A DNA stretch of 37,687 nt from DMER64 sp041652255 (GCA_041652255.1 JBAZHT010000009.1:1-37687); one strand, 5' to 3'. Counted from the stretch's first letter, positions 23,353 through 33,006 are shown. Notes: a model not told the origin generated them from the sequence alone. Numbers and translations are program-made.

Positions 23353-24745
23353 TCATAGCTCTCCTCTCATTTAATTGAGCCGTGATCTCTAATACTTTTT
23401 TCTCTCCCAGTGGGTATACAGCTATGGCTATTATGGCCAGAATACATCCAATAGCAGGCAGAAAACTCATCATCAGACGTACTCCTTGTATTGCGTTGTG
23501 GCTTTGAACGGCCAGATCTGCATTGTAACCGAATGCGGCCAGCAGCCAGCCGGTAATGGCACCGCCGACGGCCCATCCGAATTTCTGTGACATGGAAGAT
23601 GAGCTGAGGATAAGGCCCGTGGCCCTTCTGCCTGTTTTCAGTTCCTGGTAATCTACTATATCTGCATACATGCTCCAGAGGAGCGGGAATATGATACCGG
23701 CACTGGCACTGATTACCACCTGGAAGGCCATAATCAGCAGGATCTGATCCGGTCTGAGCATGAAAAAGAAACAACTCAGCAAGGCAGCCAGGACCATAGC
23801 GCCCAGGTATGTTTTCTTTTTACCGATCTTATTGGCTACAGGTGCTGCCAGTGCGACGCCTATCATATTGGATGCCTGTCCTACCAAAAGGTAAATGGTC
23901 CCCACTGTCCAGCCGAAAGCCGCCGTTCTGAATGAGGAGGTAACGTAATCGGTAAAATAAAACAAGGCCACACCGTCCCGTATGGAATTGAATAATAAAG
24001 CCGAAACTCCCGATGCCAGAAGGATCCACCAGGGGCGGTTGGTAAAAAGGCGTCTCAGGTCCGTTCTCACCGTGGCTTTGTTCCTGCTCTCGTCAGCTGC
24101 TTTCACCCTTTCTTTAGTCCAACGGAAACACAGAAAAAACAGCAAAACGCAAATGGCCCCGATGACCGCTACTGCGGCCGTCCATGCACCGGGCTCGGTG
24201 GATATCCGGTCTCCCCCGGAGCCCTCGCTGCTGAAGGCATCCACAAGGGGTTGCAGGATCATGAATGTGATGAAACTTCCCACGTAGGCAAAAAACATCC
24301 GGTAAGACGAAAGGGTATTCCTGTCTTTGGGATGCGGTGACATCACCCCCAGCAGGGACGCATAGGGGACATTTACGACCGTATAGATCATCATCATCAG
24401 GGTGTATGTAACGTAGGCATAGGCCAGCTTTGCATCTTCACCCCAATCGGGCGTGAAAAATGTCATTACTCCAATAAGGGCAAAGGGAATGCCTCCCCAT
24501 AAAAGATACGGCCTGTATTTACCCCACCGGGTTTGGGTCCTGTCCGACAACAATCCCATAATGGGATCGTTCACCGCGTCCCAGATGCGTGTTAAAAGAA
24601 ACATGGTCCCGGCTGCAGCAGGCGAAATGCCAAATACTTTTGTGTAGAAAAACAGCAGGTACATCCCAAAGATCTTCCAGAACATACTGGAAGCCATGTC
24701 CCCGAATCCGTATCCCAGTTTTTCCCTGAATGTGATCTTTTCCAT
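23345..24745 (-). CDS. GPH-family sugar:cation symporter (MFS)
   Basis: A 466-residue inner-membrane protein with about twelve helices. The N-terminus EKLGYGFGDMASSMFWK and the loop WDAVNDPIMGLLSDRTQTRWGKYRPYLLWGG are the signature of glycoside-pentoside-hexuronide:cation symporters. The gene lies between the GH27 and epimerase genes, with 2-nt spacing to the former and an 8-nt overlap with the latter. The likely cargo is therefore mannobiose or short manno-oligosaccharides produced in the periplasm. Specificity is inferred from context only. Confidence 0.9.
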   Translation of the reverse strand: MEKITFREKLGYGFGDMASSMFWKIFGMYLLFFYTKVFGISPAAAGTMFLLTRIWDAVNDPIMGLLSDRTQTRWGKYRPYLLWGGIPFALIGVMTFFTPDWGEDAKLAYAYVTYTLMMMIYTVVNVPYASLLGVMSPHPKDRNTLSSYRMFFAYVGSFITFMILQPLVDAFSSEGSGGDRISTEPGAWTAAVAVIGAICVLLFFLCFRWTKERVKAADESRNKATVRTDLRRLFTNRPWWILLASGVSALLFNSIRDGVALFYFTDYVTSSFRTAAFGWTVGTIYLLVGQASNMIGVALAAPVANKIGKKKTYLGAMVLAALLSCFFFMLRPDQILLIMAFQVVISASAGIIFPLLWSMYADIVDYQELKTGRRATGLILSSSSMSQKFGWAVGGAITGWLLAAFGYNADLAVQSHNAIQGVRLMMSFLPAIGCILAIIAIAVYPLGEKKVLEITAQLNERRAMNE

Positions 24746-24747
24746 AC

Positions 24748-25977
24748 TTATAAAGCGTTAACAGGAGTGAGCACAACGCAAAAAACGTCGTGACCGGGAA
24801 GCAGGGTGGTAAGATCATTGATGCCGGTTGTTCCCAGGTTTTCCTTTGCCCATATATCCCGTATGGAATAGGTGTTTTTCGTTATATCAAGTTGTTCTCC
24901 GCTGAGTTCGTCCTTTAGTACAAATTGCTTCCAGTCAATGGTGAGCGGGAGGTCCCGCGTTCCCCGGTTCAGAAAACATACGGCCCACTTTCCTTCGGAC
25001 AACGGTTTCAGCCATGTGTGCAGATTGCCGTCTTTTTTGAACGGGAACCCCTGTACCCCCAAAGGATCCTGGTCTATAGCAATGGCTTCCCGGTTCATCA
25101 TTATTTCAACGGTTTCGGGACTCATACTTCTGAGGTCGTTGCCTGCCATCAGGGGTGCAGAGAGCAGGCACCACATGGTAAAATGTGCCCTGTCTTCTCC
25201 CACTGTCATCCCGTTGCCTACCTGGAGCATATCGGGATCGTTCCATCCGTCATGGCCTGCATAGGTGCGGAGTGTATCCTGCAGGTCCAGAATCTGAAGT
25301 ACTCCCAGGTTTTTGTAGGTGCCGTGATCCTCATACCCGTCAAATTGGGCACAAATATCGCCTGTCGTTCTCCACAGATGTCCCATCTGAGGGCCCCAGA
25401 GCCATGGTTTGTTGTTGCCCCATTCGCACAAACTGAAAACGACAGGTCTTCCTGCCTGGTAAAGGGCATCACGCATGGTCATATAAGCCCCCAAAGCACT
25501 CAGACCCTCGGTACCGCACCAGTCATATTTCAAGTAATCCACATCCCATGAGGCATATACCATGGCATCCTGGTATTCGCGTCCCCGGCTGGCGGGCCTC
25601 CCCGCACATGTTTTAAATCCGGCTGATGAATAAATGCCGAATTTCAGGCCCCGGGCATGGATGTAATCAGCCAGGGCTTTCATTCCGGAAGGGAAAAGAT
25701 CAGGATGTTCGTGAATGAATCCCAGGGAGTCCCTTTCTCCGTGCCAGCAGTCGTCTATCACCAGGTATATGTACCCCGCATCCCTCATGCCTGTTTCTAC
25801 GAGCATATCTGCCGTTTCTTTAAGCATTTTTTCGTTCACGTTACATCCAAACCGGTTCCATGAGTTCCATCCCATGGGGGGAACGGGAGCCATATTTTGA
25901 AATTTTTGGGCATGTACCGTGAAAGCACTGCAGGAAAACGAAAAAAACAGTATAATGACCAGGAGTCGCTTTTTCAT
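24748..25977 (-). CDS. GH27 alpha-galactosidase
   Basis: A 409-residue exported enzyme with a signal peptide ending near VHA-QK (residue 24). The GH27 opening PPMGWNSWNRFGCNVNE (33-49) and YLVIDDCW (71-78) are clear. Nucleophile D152 lies in YLKYDWC, and the acid/base D207 in WRTTGD, 55 residues later, as in rice alpha-galactosidase. GWNDPDMLQVGN and a small C-terminal beta domain complete the family length. It would remove alpha-1,6-galactose side chains from galactomannan or galactomanno-oligosaccharides in the periplasm. It sits between the mannanase (8-nt gap) and the symporter gene. Confidence 0.93.
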   Translation of the reverse strand: MKKRLLVIILFFSFSCSAFTVHAQKFQNMAPVPPMGWNSWNRFGCNVNEKMLKETADMLVETGMRDAGYIYLVIDDCWHGERDSLGFIHEHPDLFPSGMKALADYIHARGLKFGIYSSAGFKTCAGRPASRGREYQDAMVYASWDVDYLKYDWCGTEGLSALGAYMTMRDALYQAGRPVVFSLCEWGNNKPWLWGPQMGHLWRTTGDICAQFDGYEDHGTYKNLGVLQILDLQDTLRTYAGHDGWNDPDMLQVGNGMTVGEDRAHFTMWCLLSAPLMAGNDLRSMSPETVEIMMNREAIAIDQDPLGVQGFPFKKDGNLHTWLKPLSEGKWAVCFLNRGTRDLPLTIDWKQFVLKDELSGEQLDITKNTYSIRDIWAKENLGTTGINDLTTLLPGHDVFCVVLTPVNAL

Positions 25978-25985
25978 AATAAGTA

Positions 25986-27275
25986 TTATTTGTGGATCAG
26001 TTCAATATAGGATGTTATCAGGGGAACCGTGTTATCCTGTGCAAACACGGAATTCAGACCCTGTTCTTCCTGGGAAGGATCCCCGCAGTAATCATCACCC
26101 GGTTTCCAGAATACATTCCGGGGTTGTGCAAATCCGCCCCATGCCCACATATTGCATCCGGCAAAAGACCCTGACTCCCTTACCGATTCCAGTAAACGGT
26201 TATAGATATGCTCGTAAAAGGCATTACGGGCAGTAACGGGATCTTCCCTGTCGTACAAGTGGTTATCCCTGGGAAATCCGAATTCAGAAAGTACGATAGG
26301 TTTATGCAATTCCGCTGCCAGGGCAATGTGTTCATCCAGGTATTTATCTGCCGCTTCCGAGGCCCGTTCCACGGATCCGGGAATGTCCCGAATATCTATC
26401 CACATCCAGTTTTTTGGCCAGATATGGCATGTCAGGTAATCCACGTATTCGGTCAGATGCACCCTCCGGTAAAGGTCCATATCGTTTTCACTGCCGAATG
26501 AGCCTTCCGACCCTACAGATACCATATGATTGGGATCCAGGGATTTGATGTATTCTGCGGTAGATAAAATGAATTTTTCGTACAACTCTTTGTTGTCTGC
26601 ACCCATGGGCCTGGGTTCGTTGGCTATTTGCCAGGACATGATGGCCGGATCTTCAATATAAGGTACATCTGTGATACTGTTTACCCTGGTTACAATATTT
26701 CTGACATGGTTCCTGAACAGACTGTCGCAGGTTTGACAACCCAGGTATTGACCTACATATTCCTGAAATGCAGGCCATCCGTCAATTACGGGAACCGGTG
26801 CCTTGCCATAGCCGGCCCATTCCAGGTATTGTGAATAACCTCCTGTCCATTCCCAGGTGTTGTTAAAAAACAGCACGGCCAACATATCCCTTTTGCCGAG
26901 TTCAACAAGCAGGTAATCCAGCCCCCTGAGCAGCGTATCGTTGTATACACCGGGTTCGGTCTGCAGGCTGGGGCGCACCTTTGCCCTGTTTTCCGGCCCG
27001 TCAGCACCTATCATGATCCTGAGGTTGTCTACCCCGGCGGATTTCAGAAAATCCAGCTCCCGGTGCAACCGGTCCCTGTTTCCTCCCGTTCCTTCCGAGG
27101 CGAGTATACCGGCATACCAGAAATTGAATCCTATAAAATGATAGGGAGCGCCGTTTTTGATGAATTGTCCGTTTTTCACATGAACGAACGGATTGTCCGG
27201 GGTAGTATTGTTGCAGCCGGTGATGACAAACGAAAACAGGAATAGTCCTGCAAAAAACAGTGTCTTTTTCTTCAT
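25986..27275 (-). CDS. GH5 endo-beta-1,4-mannanase lipoprotein (GH5_7-like)
   Basis: A 429-residue lipoprotein (signal MKKKTLFFAGLFLFSFVITGC, C21). A GH5 barrel spans about residues 28-425. The N-terminal FIGFNFWYAGIL, the acid/base E220 in WQIANEPRP and nucleophile E331 in PIVLSEFGFPRDN match mannanases of subfamily 7. HIWPKNW (284-290) lies in the substrate cleft region. It would cut beta-mannan backbones at the cell surface or in the periplasm. The gene is 1 nt downstream of the CE7 esterase and precedes GH27, making a coherent deacetylate, cut and debranch order. Subfamily assignment is from motif memory, not a search. Confidence 0.9.
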   Translation of the reverse strand: MKKKTLFFAGLFLFSFVITGCNNTTPDNPFVHVKNGQFIKNGAPYHFIGFNFWYAGILASEGTGGNRDRLHRELDFLKSAGVDNLRIMIGADGPENRAKVRPSLQTEPGVYNDTLLRGLDYLLVELGKRDMLAVLFFNNTWEWTGGYSQYLEWAGYGKAPVPVIDGWPAFQEYVGQYLGCQTCDSLFRNHVRNIVTRVNSITDVPYIEDPAIMSWQIANEPRPMGADNKELYEKFILSTAEYIKSLDPNHMVSVGSEGSFGSENDMDLYRRVHLTEYVDYLTCHIWPKNWMWIDIRDIPGSVERASEAADKYLDEHIALAAELHKPIVLSEFGFPRDNHLYDREDPVTARNAFYEHIYNRLLESVRESGSFAGCNMWAWGGFAQPRNVFWKPGDDYCGDPSQEEQGLNSVFAQDNTVPLITSYIELIHK

Positions 27276-27276
27276 G

Positions 27277-29019
27277 TTATTCCAGGTTTAAATATTTTTT
27301 GAAAAAGGCCATACGAACTTCCTGCCATTCAGGCGGTGTGTTGTGCCCGTTTTCCTGGTAAATCCGGTATTCTTTGGGTGCCCTGATCAGGTTGTACCCC
27401 GCAAAATTGGTATGTGGGGGGCACGTTTCATCCTGCAATCCTACGGCCATGATGGTAGGGGTCTGAATACGGGAAGCCAGGTTCTTTATGTCAAAGTAAG
27501 TCAGTAACCGGTAAATGTCCTCCCACTCAGCCTCGGGATTTTCTCTCATATAGGCATCAAAATCACTTCTAGGCCAGTCCACGATCCGGAAATAATCCCG
27601 GTAATCGCTCAAAAACGGGATGGTCGGGGCAGCAACGGCTATGCGGTCGTCCAGGGCACAGGCGGCCATTGTAAAAGCACCTCCCTGGCTGCCGCCTTCG
27701 GCAGCGATCCGTGCTTTATCCGCCTCGGGCCTTGAACAAACAAAGTCGATGGCGCGGACAAGGTCCATGAAAGCTCCCCGGTAATAATACGTGTTTTTGT
27801 CTTCCAGGCCGGAAACGATCCATTTGTCATCGTAGCTGTTGCCCGGTTTGTAAATGCCTTGTCCCCGTACGGATACTATAAATGAAATAAAACCGGGTTC
27901 TCCGTCGGTATGGGGCATCCAGGCGTTGGACCCGTATCCCATATAGGTAATGATTACGGGGTATTTGCCTTTCTTTTTGGGAGCCGCGTAATAACCGCCC
28001 ATGATTTGGTTGTCAAGGGATCGCATTTCCACGTAGTATACGTTTCTTGCTCCGGTCGAATGCTCCCTGAGCAATTTCATGGAAGCGCGCATGGGAATAC
28101 GGTCCAGTTCCGCACGGGTTTCCGTCCAGAATGCATCAAAATCTTCCTGTGCATCAGCCGGGGATACGATCTTTTCCGGCTCGTACCCTACGTTGAAGGT
28201 TACGGGTTCACGTTTCACCCCGTCAGTTTCAAGACGGAGTGTGCACCGGTAGAATCCCGGTTCAGGCAGTTCCGTGGATATTACATGACTGATGGCAGCT
28301 CCCGGTCTGATCCTGCCGGGATATGAAGCCTCTGTAACCGGGTTGAAATCATCGGTGGTCACGGTCAGGTGAATGACTGTTTTTTTTGTTTTTTCTTCGT
28401 TGTTTCTTACCGTCACGGTAAGGGTCCCCGGATCCTCTCCCATAAATACCCCGTTAGTGGCATCAACGGTATAATCCATGGTAATGTTCAGGGCCGGTGC
28501 TATGGGTTGGATCACTACCTGCGAGGTCAGCAAACCGCCGTCACCGCCGCCGTCGTATACCTGTATGGCAATCGTATTGGGAGCATCTGTCCTGATGTAT
28601 TCCAGGGGAACGGTATAACTTCTCTTTTCCCCGTACCGGCTGTTATAATCGGGGGGAAAGCCGCCGGTCGATCCAACGATCTGACCATTGAAATAGAGGG
28701 CATCTGAGTCGTCCGCGTTGTCGTAACGGATCAAAAGGCCGCCGTAATGTGCCACCGCTTTCTGTATGTCTTCCGGGATGTCGATGGTCATGCGGTACCA
28801 TGCATATCCGTCGTAATTCCGGTAGCCCTGGTTTTCCCAGGAATCAGCAGTAGAGATCTCAGGCCAAAGGCTGTCGTCAAAATCTGGTAAGGCCCATTGT
28901 GTCTCGTTTCCCGTCTGGAATTTCCATACGGAATCCAATGCCGTTTCCCTGACGGCAGGGGGTTGGTTGCACCCTGCCAGCAGTAGTAATGCAAGAATTG
29001 ATGAGAAGTATTTTTTCAT
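27277..29019 (-). CDS. three-domain CE7 acetyl (xylan/mannan) esterase lipoprotein
   Basis: A 580-residue lipoprotein (LLLLAGC, C17). Residues 28-172 form a jelly-roll like the GH2 sugar-binding domain (WYRMTIDIP, LYFNGQIVGSTGGF). Residues about 178-280 look Ig-like. Residues 283-580 are a CE7/AXE1 alpha-beta hydrolase with the triad S444 in EGGSQGGAF, D530 in VGLQDETCPP and H559 in ENGHNTPPEW; RGQGIY (385-390) is also family-typical. Plain CE7 enzymes are about 320 residues. It is first in the operon with mannanase, GH27, symporter and epimerase, so it likely deacetylates acetylated mannan. Substrate is inferred. Confidence 0.88.
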   Translation of the reverse strand: MKKYFSSILALLLLAGCNQPPAVRETALDSVWKFQTGNETQWALPDFDDSLWPEISTADSWENQGYRNYDGYAWYRMTIDIPEDIQKAVAHYGGLLIRYDNADDSDALYFNGQIVGSTGGFPPDYNSRYGEKRSYTVPLEYIRTDAPNTIAIQVYDGGGDGGLLTSQVVIQPIAPALNITMDYTVDATNGVFMGEDPGTLTVTVRNNEEKTKKTVIHLTVTTDDFNPVTEASYPGRIRPGAAISHVISTELPEPGFYRCTLRLETDGVKREPVTFNVGYEPEKIVSPADAQEDFDAFWTETRAELDRIPMRASMKLLREHSTGARNVYYVEMRSLDNQIMGGYYAAPKKKGKYPVIITYMGYGSNAWMPHTDGEPGFISFIVSVRGQGIYKPGNSYDDKWIVSGLEDKNTYYYRGAFMDLVRAIDFVCSRPEADKARIAAEGGSQGGAFTMAACALDDRIAVAAPTIPFLSDYRDYFRIVDWPRSDFDAYMRENPEAEWEDIYRLLTYFDIKNLASRIQTPTIMAVGLQDETCPPHTNFAGYNLIRAPKEYRIYQENGHNTPPEWQEVRMAFFKKYLNLE

Positions 29020-29023
29020 GATG

Positions 29024-29031
29024 TAAATTTA
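29024..29031 (-). promoter_or_regulatory. possible -7 box for the mannan operon
   Basis: On the minus strand TAAATTTA (one mismatch from TAnnTTTG) is followed by CATC and then the ATG at 29019. This is the same 4-nt spacing seen before other operon-leading genes here. The sequence is its own palindrome, so strand is not informative by itself. Confidence 0.35.
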
Positions 29032-29086
29032 ACGTCTTTTGCCCTGATATCCTTTGCTTTTTTTATCCAAAACACATAAAATTGGC

Positions 29087-29094
29087 TACATTTG
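29087..29094 (+). promoter_or_regulatory. -7 box for the GH3 gene
   Basis: TACATTTG exactly matches TAnnTTTG, 29 nt upstream of the ATG at 29124. The 104-nt spacer shared with the divergent mannan operon would hold both promoters and any binding site for their regulator; I see no obvious operator in it. Confidence 0.5.
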
Positions 29095-29123
29095 TTGTAC
29101 AACGCACGTAATTTGTTTTATCT

Positions 29124-31403
29124 ATGAAAGGAATAACTTTTTTGTTTATGACAGCTTTGTTTTTTGCCGCGTCCTGTTCGGGCGGTTCCGGGGATAATCC
29201 CCCTTATACGGACCCTGATCTGAGCGTTGAAAAACGCGTGGCCGACCTGATGAAAAGGATGACACTGGAGGAAAAGATCGGCCAGATGAATCAGTGTGTG
29301 GGATTGAATCATATTGATGAATCCCAGGCCGGTATGACCGAAGAGGAATTGATGCGCAATACGGCCCAGGCGTTTTATCCCGGTTTTTTGAAAGAAGATA
29401 TCGCGCAAATGGCCAGGGATGGAAAGATCGGATCGTTTTTGCACTCGGTCACGATAGGAGAGGCCAATGAATTGCAGAAACTGGCTATGGAATCGCGGCT
29501 TCGTATACCCTTGTTAATGGGGATCGATGCGGTGCACGGATGTGCCCTGGTAAGCGGAACTACTGTGTACCCCACATCCATAGGCATGGCATCCGCTTTT
29601 GACCCGGAGCTGGTTTATGTTTCTTCACGGCAGACCGCCCGGGAAATGCGTGCTATAGGGATGCACTGGACATTTGCGCCTAACGTTGAAGTGGCAAGGG
29701 ACCAGAGATGGGGCAGGGTAGGTGAGACATTCGGCGAGGATCCGTACCTGGTATCTCTGATGGGAGAAGCGGCTATCAAAGGGTTTCAGGGGGATAACGG
29801 CCTGGAGAAAGACCTGGTGCTTGCCTGCGCCAAGCATTTTGTCGGAGGTTCACAGCCGGTAAACGGCACGAACGGGGCTCCGGCCGATGTCTCGGAAAGG
29901 ACCTTGCGGGAAGTCTTTTTTCCGCCGTTTAAGGCATGCGTGGATGCCGGGGCACTTACTTTCATGATGGCTCACAACGAGATCGGCGGGATACCCTGTC
30001 ATGCCCACTCCTGGCTGATGCAGGACGTACTCAGGGATGAAATGGGGTTTGAAGGTTTTGTGGTCAGTGACTGGATGGATATGGAACATATTTTTGACCT
30101 CCACAGGACCGCCGTTTCCGTAGAAGATGCGTACGCTCAATCCGTAATGGCCGGCATGGATATGCATATGCACGGTCCTGCTTTTGTTCCTGCTATGATG
30201 AGGCTCGTAGAAGAGGGAGTAGTTCCCGAATCCAGGATCGATCAATCGTGCAGAAGGATACTGGAGATGAAATTCCGGCTGGGGCTGTTTGAGGATCCTT
30301 TCTTTGACGAAACCCTGGTACAGGATGTATTGCTGAAAGAGGAGCACGTACAGACGTCTCTTCAAGCAGCACGCAAAAGCATTGTGTTGCTTGAAAACAA
30401 CGGCATCCTCCCGCTTACTGACGGAGGAAAGTATAAACACGTATTTGTTACCGGTCCCAATGCCGATTCACAGGGGATCATGGGGGACTGGACTTTCCCG
30501 CAACCCCATGAAAATGTAGTCACTTTCCTGGAAGGGTTGCAGGCCATAGCTCCCAAAACAAAATTCACGTTCCTTGATCAGGGCGAATCCATACGTTATA
30601 TGGATCCCAAAAAGGTCCGCCGGGCAGGAGAAATGGCCCGCAGGGCAGACCTGAACATCGTATTTGTGGGAGAATACGTGAACCGCAAGGACTGGAACAA
30701 TAAAACATCCGGGGAGGATGTGGAGCGGGGCAACCTGCGCCTGCCCGGCCTGCAGGAAGAATTGATCCGCAACATCCTGAGCAGCGGCAAACCCTGCATC
30801 GTGGTACTGAACAACGGACATCCGCTGGCTGTGGAATGGATAGCACAGGAAGCCGATGCGTTGGTAGAGGCCTGGGAACCCGGAATGAAAGGGGGCATTG
30901 CCCTTGCCGAGATACTTTACGGTCACGTAAACCCTTCGGGTAAACTGCCTGTCACTTTCCCGAGATCCGCCGGCAATATTCTTTCTGTATACAATCATAT
31001 GCCTTCACATTATTTCCATCCCATAGTCATGGAAGATCCCATGCCCCTTTACGAATTCGGGTACGGCCTGGCATATACTACGTACGAATACGCCAATTTG
31101 CAGGCTGGTGGCTTTAAAGACGGAGTCCTGGAAGTATCTGTAGATGTAACAAATACGGGTTCACGTGCAGGAGAAGAGATCGTATTGCTTTTTATGAGGG
31201 ATGATTATGCATCCATGACCAGACCCGTTAAGGAGCTGAAAGCTTTCACCAGGGTCGGCCTGGAACCCGGTGAAACAAAAACAGTACGGCTTGAAGTCCA
31301 GGAAGACCGGTTGAAATTCTGGGGAGCTGACGGAGCCTGGAGGGTGGAACCCGGAACGTTCACCGTTATGGTGGATACGCTGTTTGTTACGGTTGAACGC
31401 TGA
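29124..31403 (+). CDS. GH3 beta-glycosidase lipoprotein (beta-glucosidase-like)
   Basis: A 759-residue lipoprotein (MKGITFLFMTALFFAASC, C18). The GH3 N-terminal barrel includes RWGRVGETFGEDP (195-207), KHFVGG (237-242) and the nucleophile D316 in GFVVSDWMD. The C-terminal alpha/beta sandwich contains EYVNRKDWNNKTSGEDV, with E and D residues suitable as acid/base, and a fibronectin-III-like end domain (EVSVDVTNTGSRAGEE). Domain order and length match beta-glucosidases. Being divergent from the mannan operon, it may trim terminal glucose or mannose from glucomannan oligosaccharides. Linkage and sugar specificity are not readable from sequence. Confidence 0.9.
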   Translation: MKGITFLFMTALFFAASCSGGSGDNPPYTDPDLSVEKRVADLMKRMTLEEKIGQMNQCVGLNHIDESQAGMTEEELMRNTAQAFYPGFLKEDIAQMARDGKIGSFLHSVTIGEANELQKLAMESRLRIPLLMGIDAVHGCALVSGTTVYPTSIGMASAFDPELVYVSSRQTAREMRAIGMHWTFAPNVEVARDQRWGRVGETFGEDPYLVSLMGEAAIKGFQGDNGLEKDLVLACAKHFVGGSQPVNGTNGAPADVSERTLREVFFPPFKACVDAGALTFMMAHNEIGGIPCHAHSWLMQDVLRDEMGFEGFVVSDWMDMEHIFDLHRTAVSVEDAYAQSVMAGMDMHMHGPAFVPAMMRLVEEGVVPESRIDQSCRRILEMKFRLGLFEDPFFDETLVQDVLLKEEHVQTSLQAARKSIVLLENNGILPLTDGGKYKHVFVTGPNADSQGIMGDWTFPQPHENVVTFLEGLQAIAPKTKFTFLDQGESIRYMDPKKVRRAGEMARRADLNIVFVGEYVNRKDWNNKTSGEDVERGNLRLPGLQEELIRNILSSGKPCIVVLNNGHPLAVEWIAQEADALVEAWEPGMKGGIALAEILYGHVNPSGKLPVTFPRSAGNILSVYNHMPSHYFHPIVMEDPMPLYEFGYGLAYTTYEYANLQAGGFKDGVLEVSVDVTNTGSRAGEEIVLLFMRDDYASMTRPVKELKAFTRVGLEPGETKTVRLEVQEDRLKFWGADGAWRVEPGTFTVMVDTLFVTVER

Positions 31404-31415
31404 CCGTTTGGGGCT

Positions 31416-32981
31416 TCATTCTTCCGTGAGACTGTGGATCACATAACGTATCACGGGTTTTCCGCACCGGTGCACAAAAAAGGTGTCCAGCGGGACCGTT
31501 TTGGAGAGTTGTTCGGGGAAACGGCTTGATTCAATGTAATATAGTTTTTCCCCGGAAGCGATACCGCCCCTGATCGCGGTGATTTGATGGTATTTATGGG
31601 TCCTGTCAACAGGACCCTTTGTTTTTACGACCGTACCGGCAGGCCGGGCCACATAATAATCCAAATGTGCGGCGGGGAACCAGCGGTGTGCCAAAATGGC
31701 GCTTTCCTGAGGCATACCTTGCTTCCCGCCGGTTTGCATATAAAGAGTCTCCTGTTGTTTTTTTAAGACGGCAAAATGGTTGCCCAGTTGTTTCCATCCG
31801 TACATATCCAGGGTAAAATCTTTTCTTCCAAGTTCTTTGTCCGGATCCACTGCAGATTCTTTTGCAGCAGAAGATGCAGGTGTAAGGGGTACAAACCCTG
31901 TCTGTATCTGGAATACGCCAACTATAACGACCACAGTCAGGAATGCGAGGGAAACTTTTACCGGCCGTTCCAGAGAACGGACATCGGCTGCAGCTGCAGC
32001 TAAAAGGATCAGGGGATAAAAAGCCGGAGCACTCCAGTGCGGCAGGGTTTCCCTGAAGAGTGAAAAGAATAAAAAGGTGGCTATAAGCGGAAGGGATTGT
32101 AAAAGGATCATCCTCCTTGTTCCTGTTGTTACTGCATCACGTGTTGGAACTTTTGTGTGTTTTCTTTTGAATGAAAACAGGATGGCCCAGATGATGAGGA
32201 TAAAATTAACCGGGTTGTTGTATAAAAACTCTCCAAAGATCTCCCGCCCGAACAGGAATGGCTTGATGCCTTCTCCAAAAAAGGATATGCGTTGGGAGTG
32301 AAAAGCAAAACTGGAATAGTCCTGGGTCAGGTTCCAGATAACGACCGGTAAGAACAGGAATGCGGAAACCAGGATACCCAGCCAAAAATACACGTTTTTC
32401 AAAACGCTTCTCCGGTACAAAATGGCAAACAGGAATGTTCCCGCCCATAGAAAAATCCCGGTATATTTACTGAGCATAGCCAGTCCCGCAAAGATCCCTG
32501 CCGGTAAGAAAAACAAAGATACGGGGTCGTTTTTTTTCTGTGAACCCAATCCGCATGCCTTAAACATAAAAAACAGGGAGACCAGGTAAAATGTACTCAG
32601 CGGTGTGTCAGGCAGGATAAAAGTACCGGCCAGGATCGTAGCATAGAGGGATCCTGTATGAAGCAGGGCCGCATACCAGCCCGTACGGGGATTTCTTATG
32701 AGAATTCCCAGACGGTAGATCATCCATGTATTGAACGTTCCCAGGATCAGGGCAGGCATACGAAGAGCAAACGCAGTATCCCACCTGAGGTTTAAAGTAA
32801 ATAATTGTATGATCCATCCGACCATGGGGGGGTGATCAAAATGGCTCCAGTCGGGAAATTTGGCATAAGTCCAGTAATAGACCTCGTCATTTCCCAATTC
32901 TGTCAGGGCTGCGACAATTCCCCTGACCAGAAGGGAAACGGCCAGAAGAAGGATCATTTGTTTTTTGTAATCTTTTGACAT
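31416..32981 (-). CDS. GT39/ArnT-like membrane glycosyltransferase
   Basis: I take the start at 32981, because a -7 box (32999-33006) lies between it and the in-frame ATG at 33011, which would fall outside the transcript. The 521-residue product has about 11-12 helices. The N-terminal periplasmic loop has ELGNDEVYYWTYA with the conserved acidic residue, followed by HFDHPPMVGW, the signature of PMT/ArnT polyprenyl-phosphate-sugar transferases. The C-terminal 140 residues form a soluble periplasmic tail. Such enzymes move a sugar from a lipid carrier to lipid A, protein or glycan. Acceptor is unknown. It converges on the GH3 gene with 12 nt between stops. Confidence 0.85.
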   Translation of the reverse strand: MSKDYKKQMILLLAVSLLVRGIVAALTELGNDEVYYWTYAKFPDWSHFDHPPMVGWIIQLFTLNLRWDTAFALRMPALILGTFNTWMIYRLGILIRNPRTGWYAALLHTGSLYATILAGTFILPDTPLSTFYLVSLFFMFKACGLGSQKKNDPVSLFFLPAGIFAGLAMLSKYTGIFLWAGTFLFAILYRRSVLKNVYFWLGILVSAFLFLPVVIWNLTQDYSSFAFHSQRISFFGEGIKPFLFGREIFGEFLYNNPVNFILIIWAILFSFKRKHTKVPTRDAVTTGTRRMILLQSLPLIATFLFFSLFRETLPHWSAPAFYPLILLAAAAADVRSLERPVKVSLAFLTVVVIVGVFQIQTGFVPLTPASSAAKESAVDPDKELGRKDFTLDMYGWKQLGNHFAVLKKQQETLYMQTGGKQGMPQESAILAHRWFPAAHLDYYVARPAGTVVKTKGPVDRTHKYHQITAIRGGIASGEKLYYIESSRFPEQLSKTVPLDTFFVHRCGKPVIRYVIHSLTEE

Positions 32982-32998
32982 AACAGGCAGGCTGTTTG

Positions 32999-33006
32999 CA
33001 AATATA
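32999..33006 (-). promoter_or_regulatory. -7 box for the glycosyltransferase gene
   Basis: On the minus strand TATATTTG exactly matches TAnnTTTG, 17 nt before the ATG at 32981. It decides between two possible starts for the gene. Confidence 0.5.
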
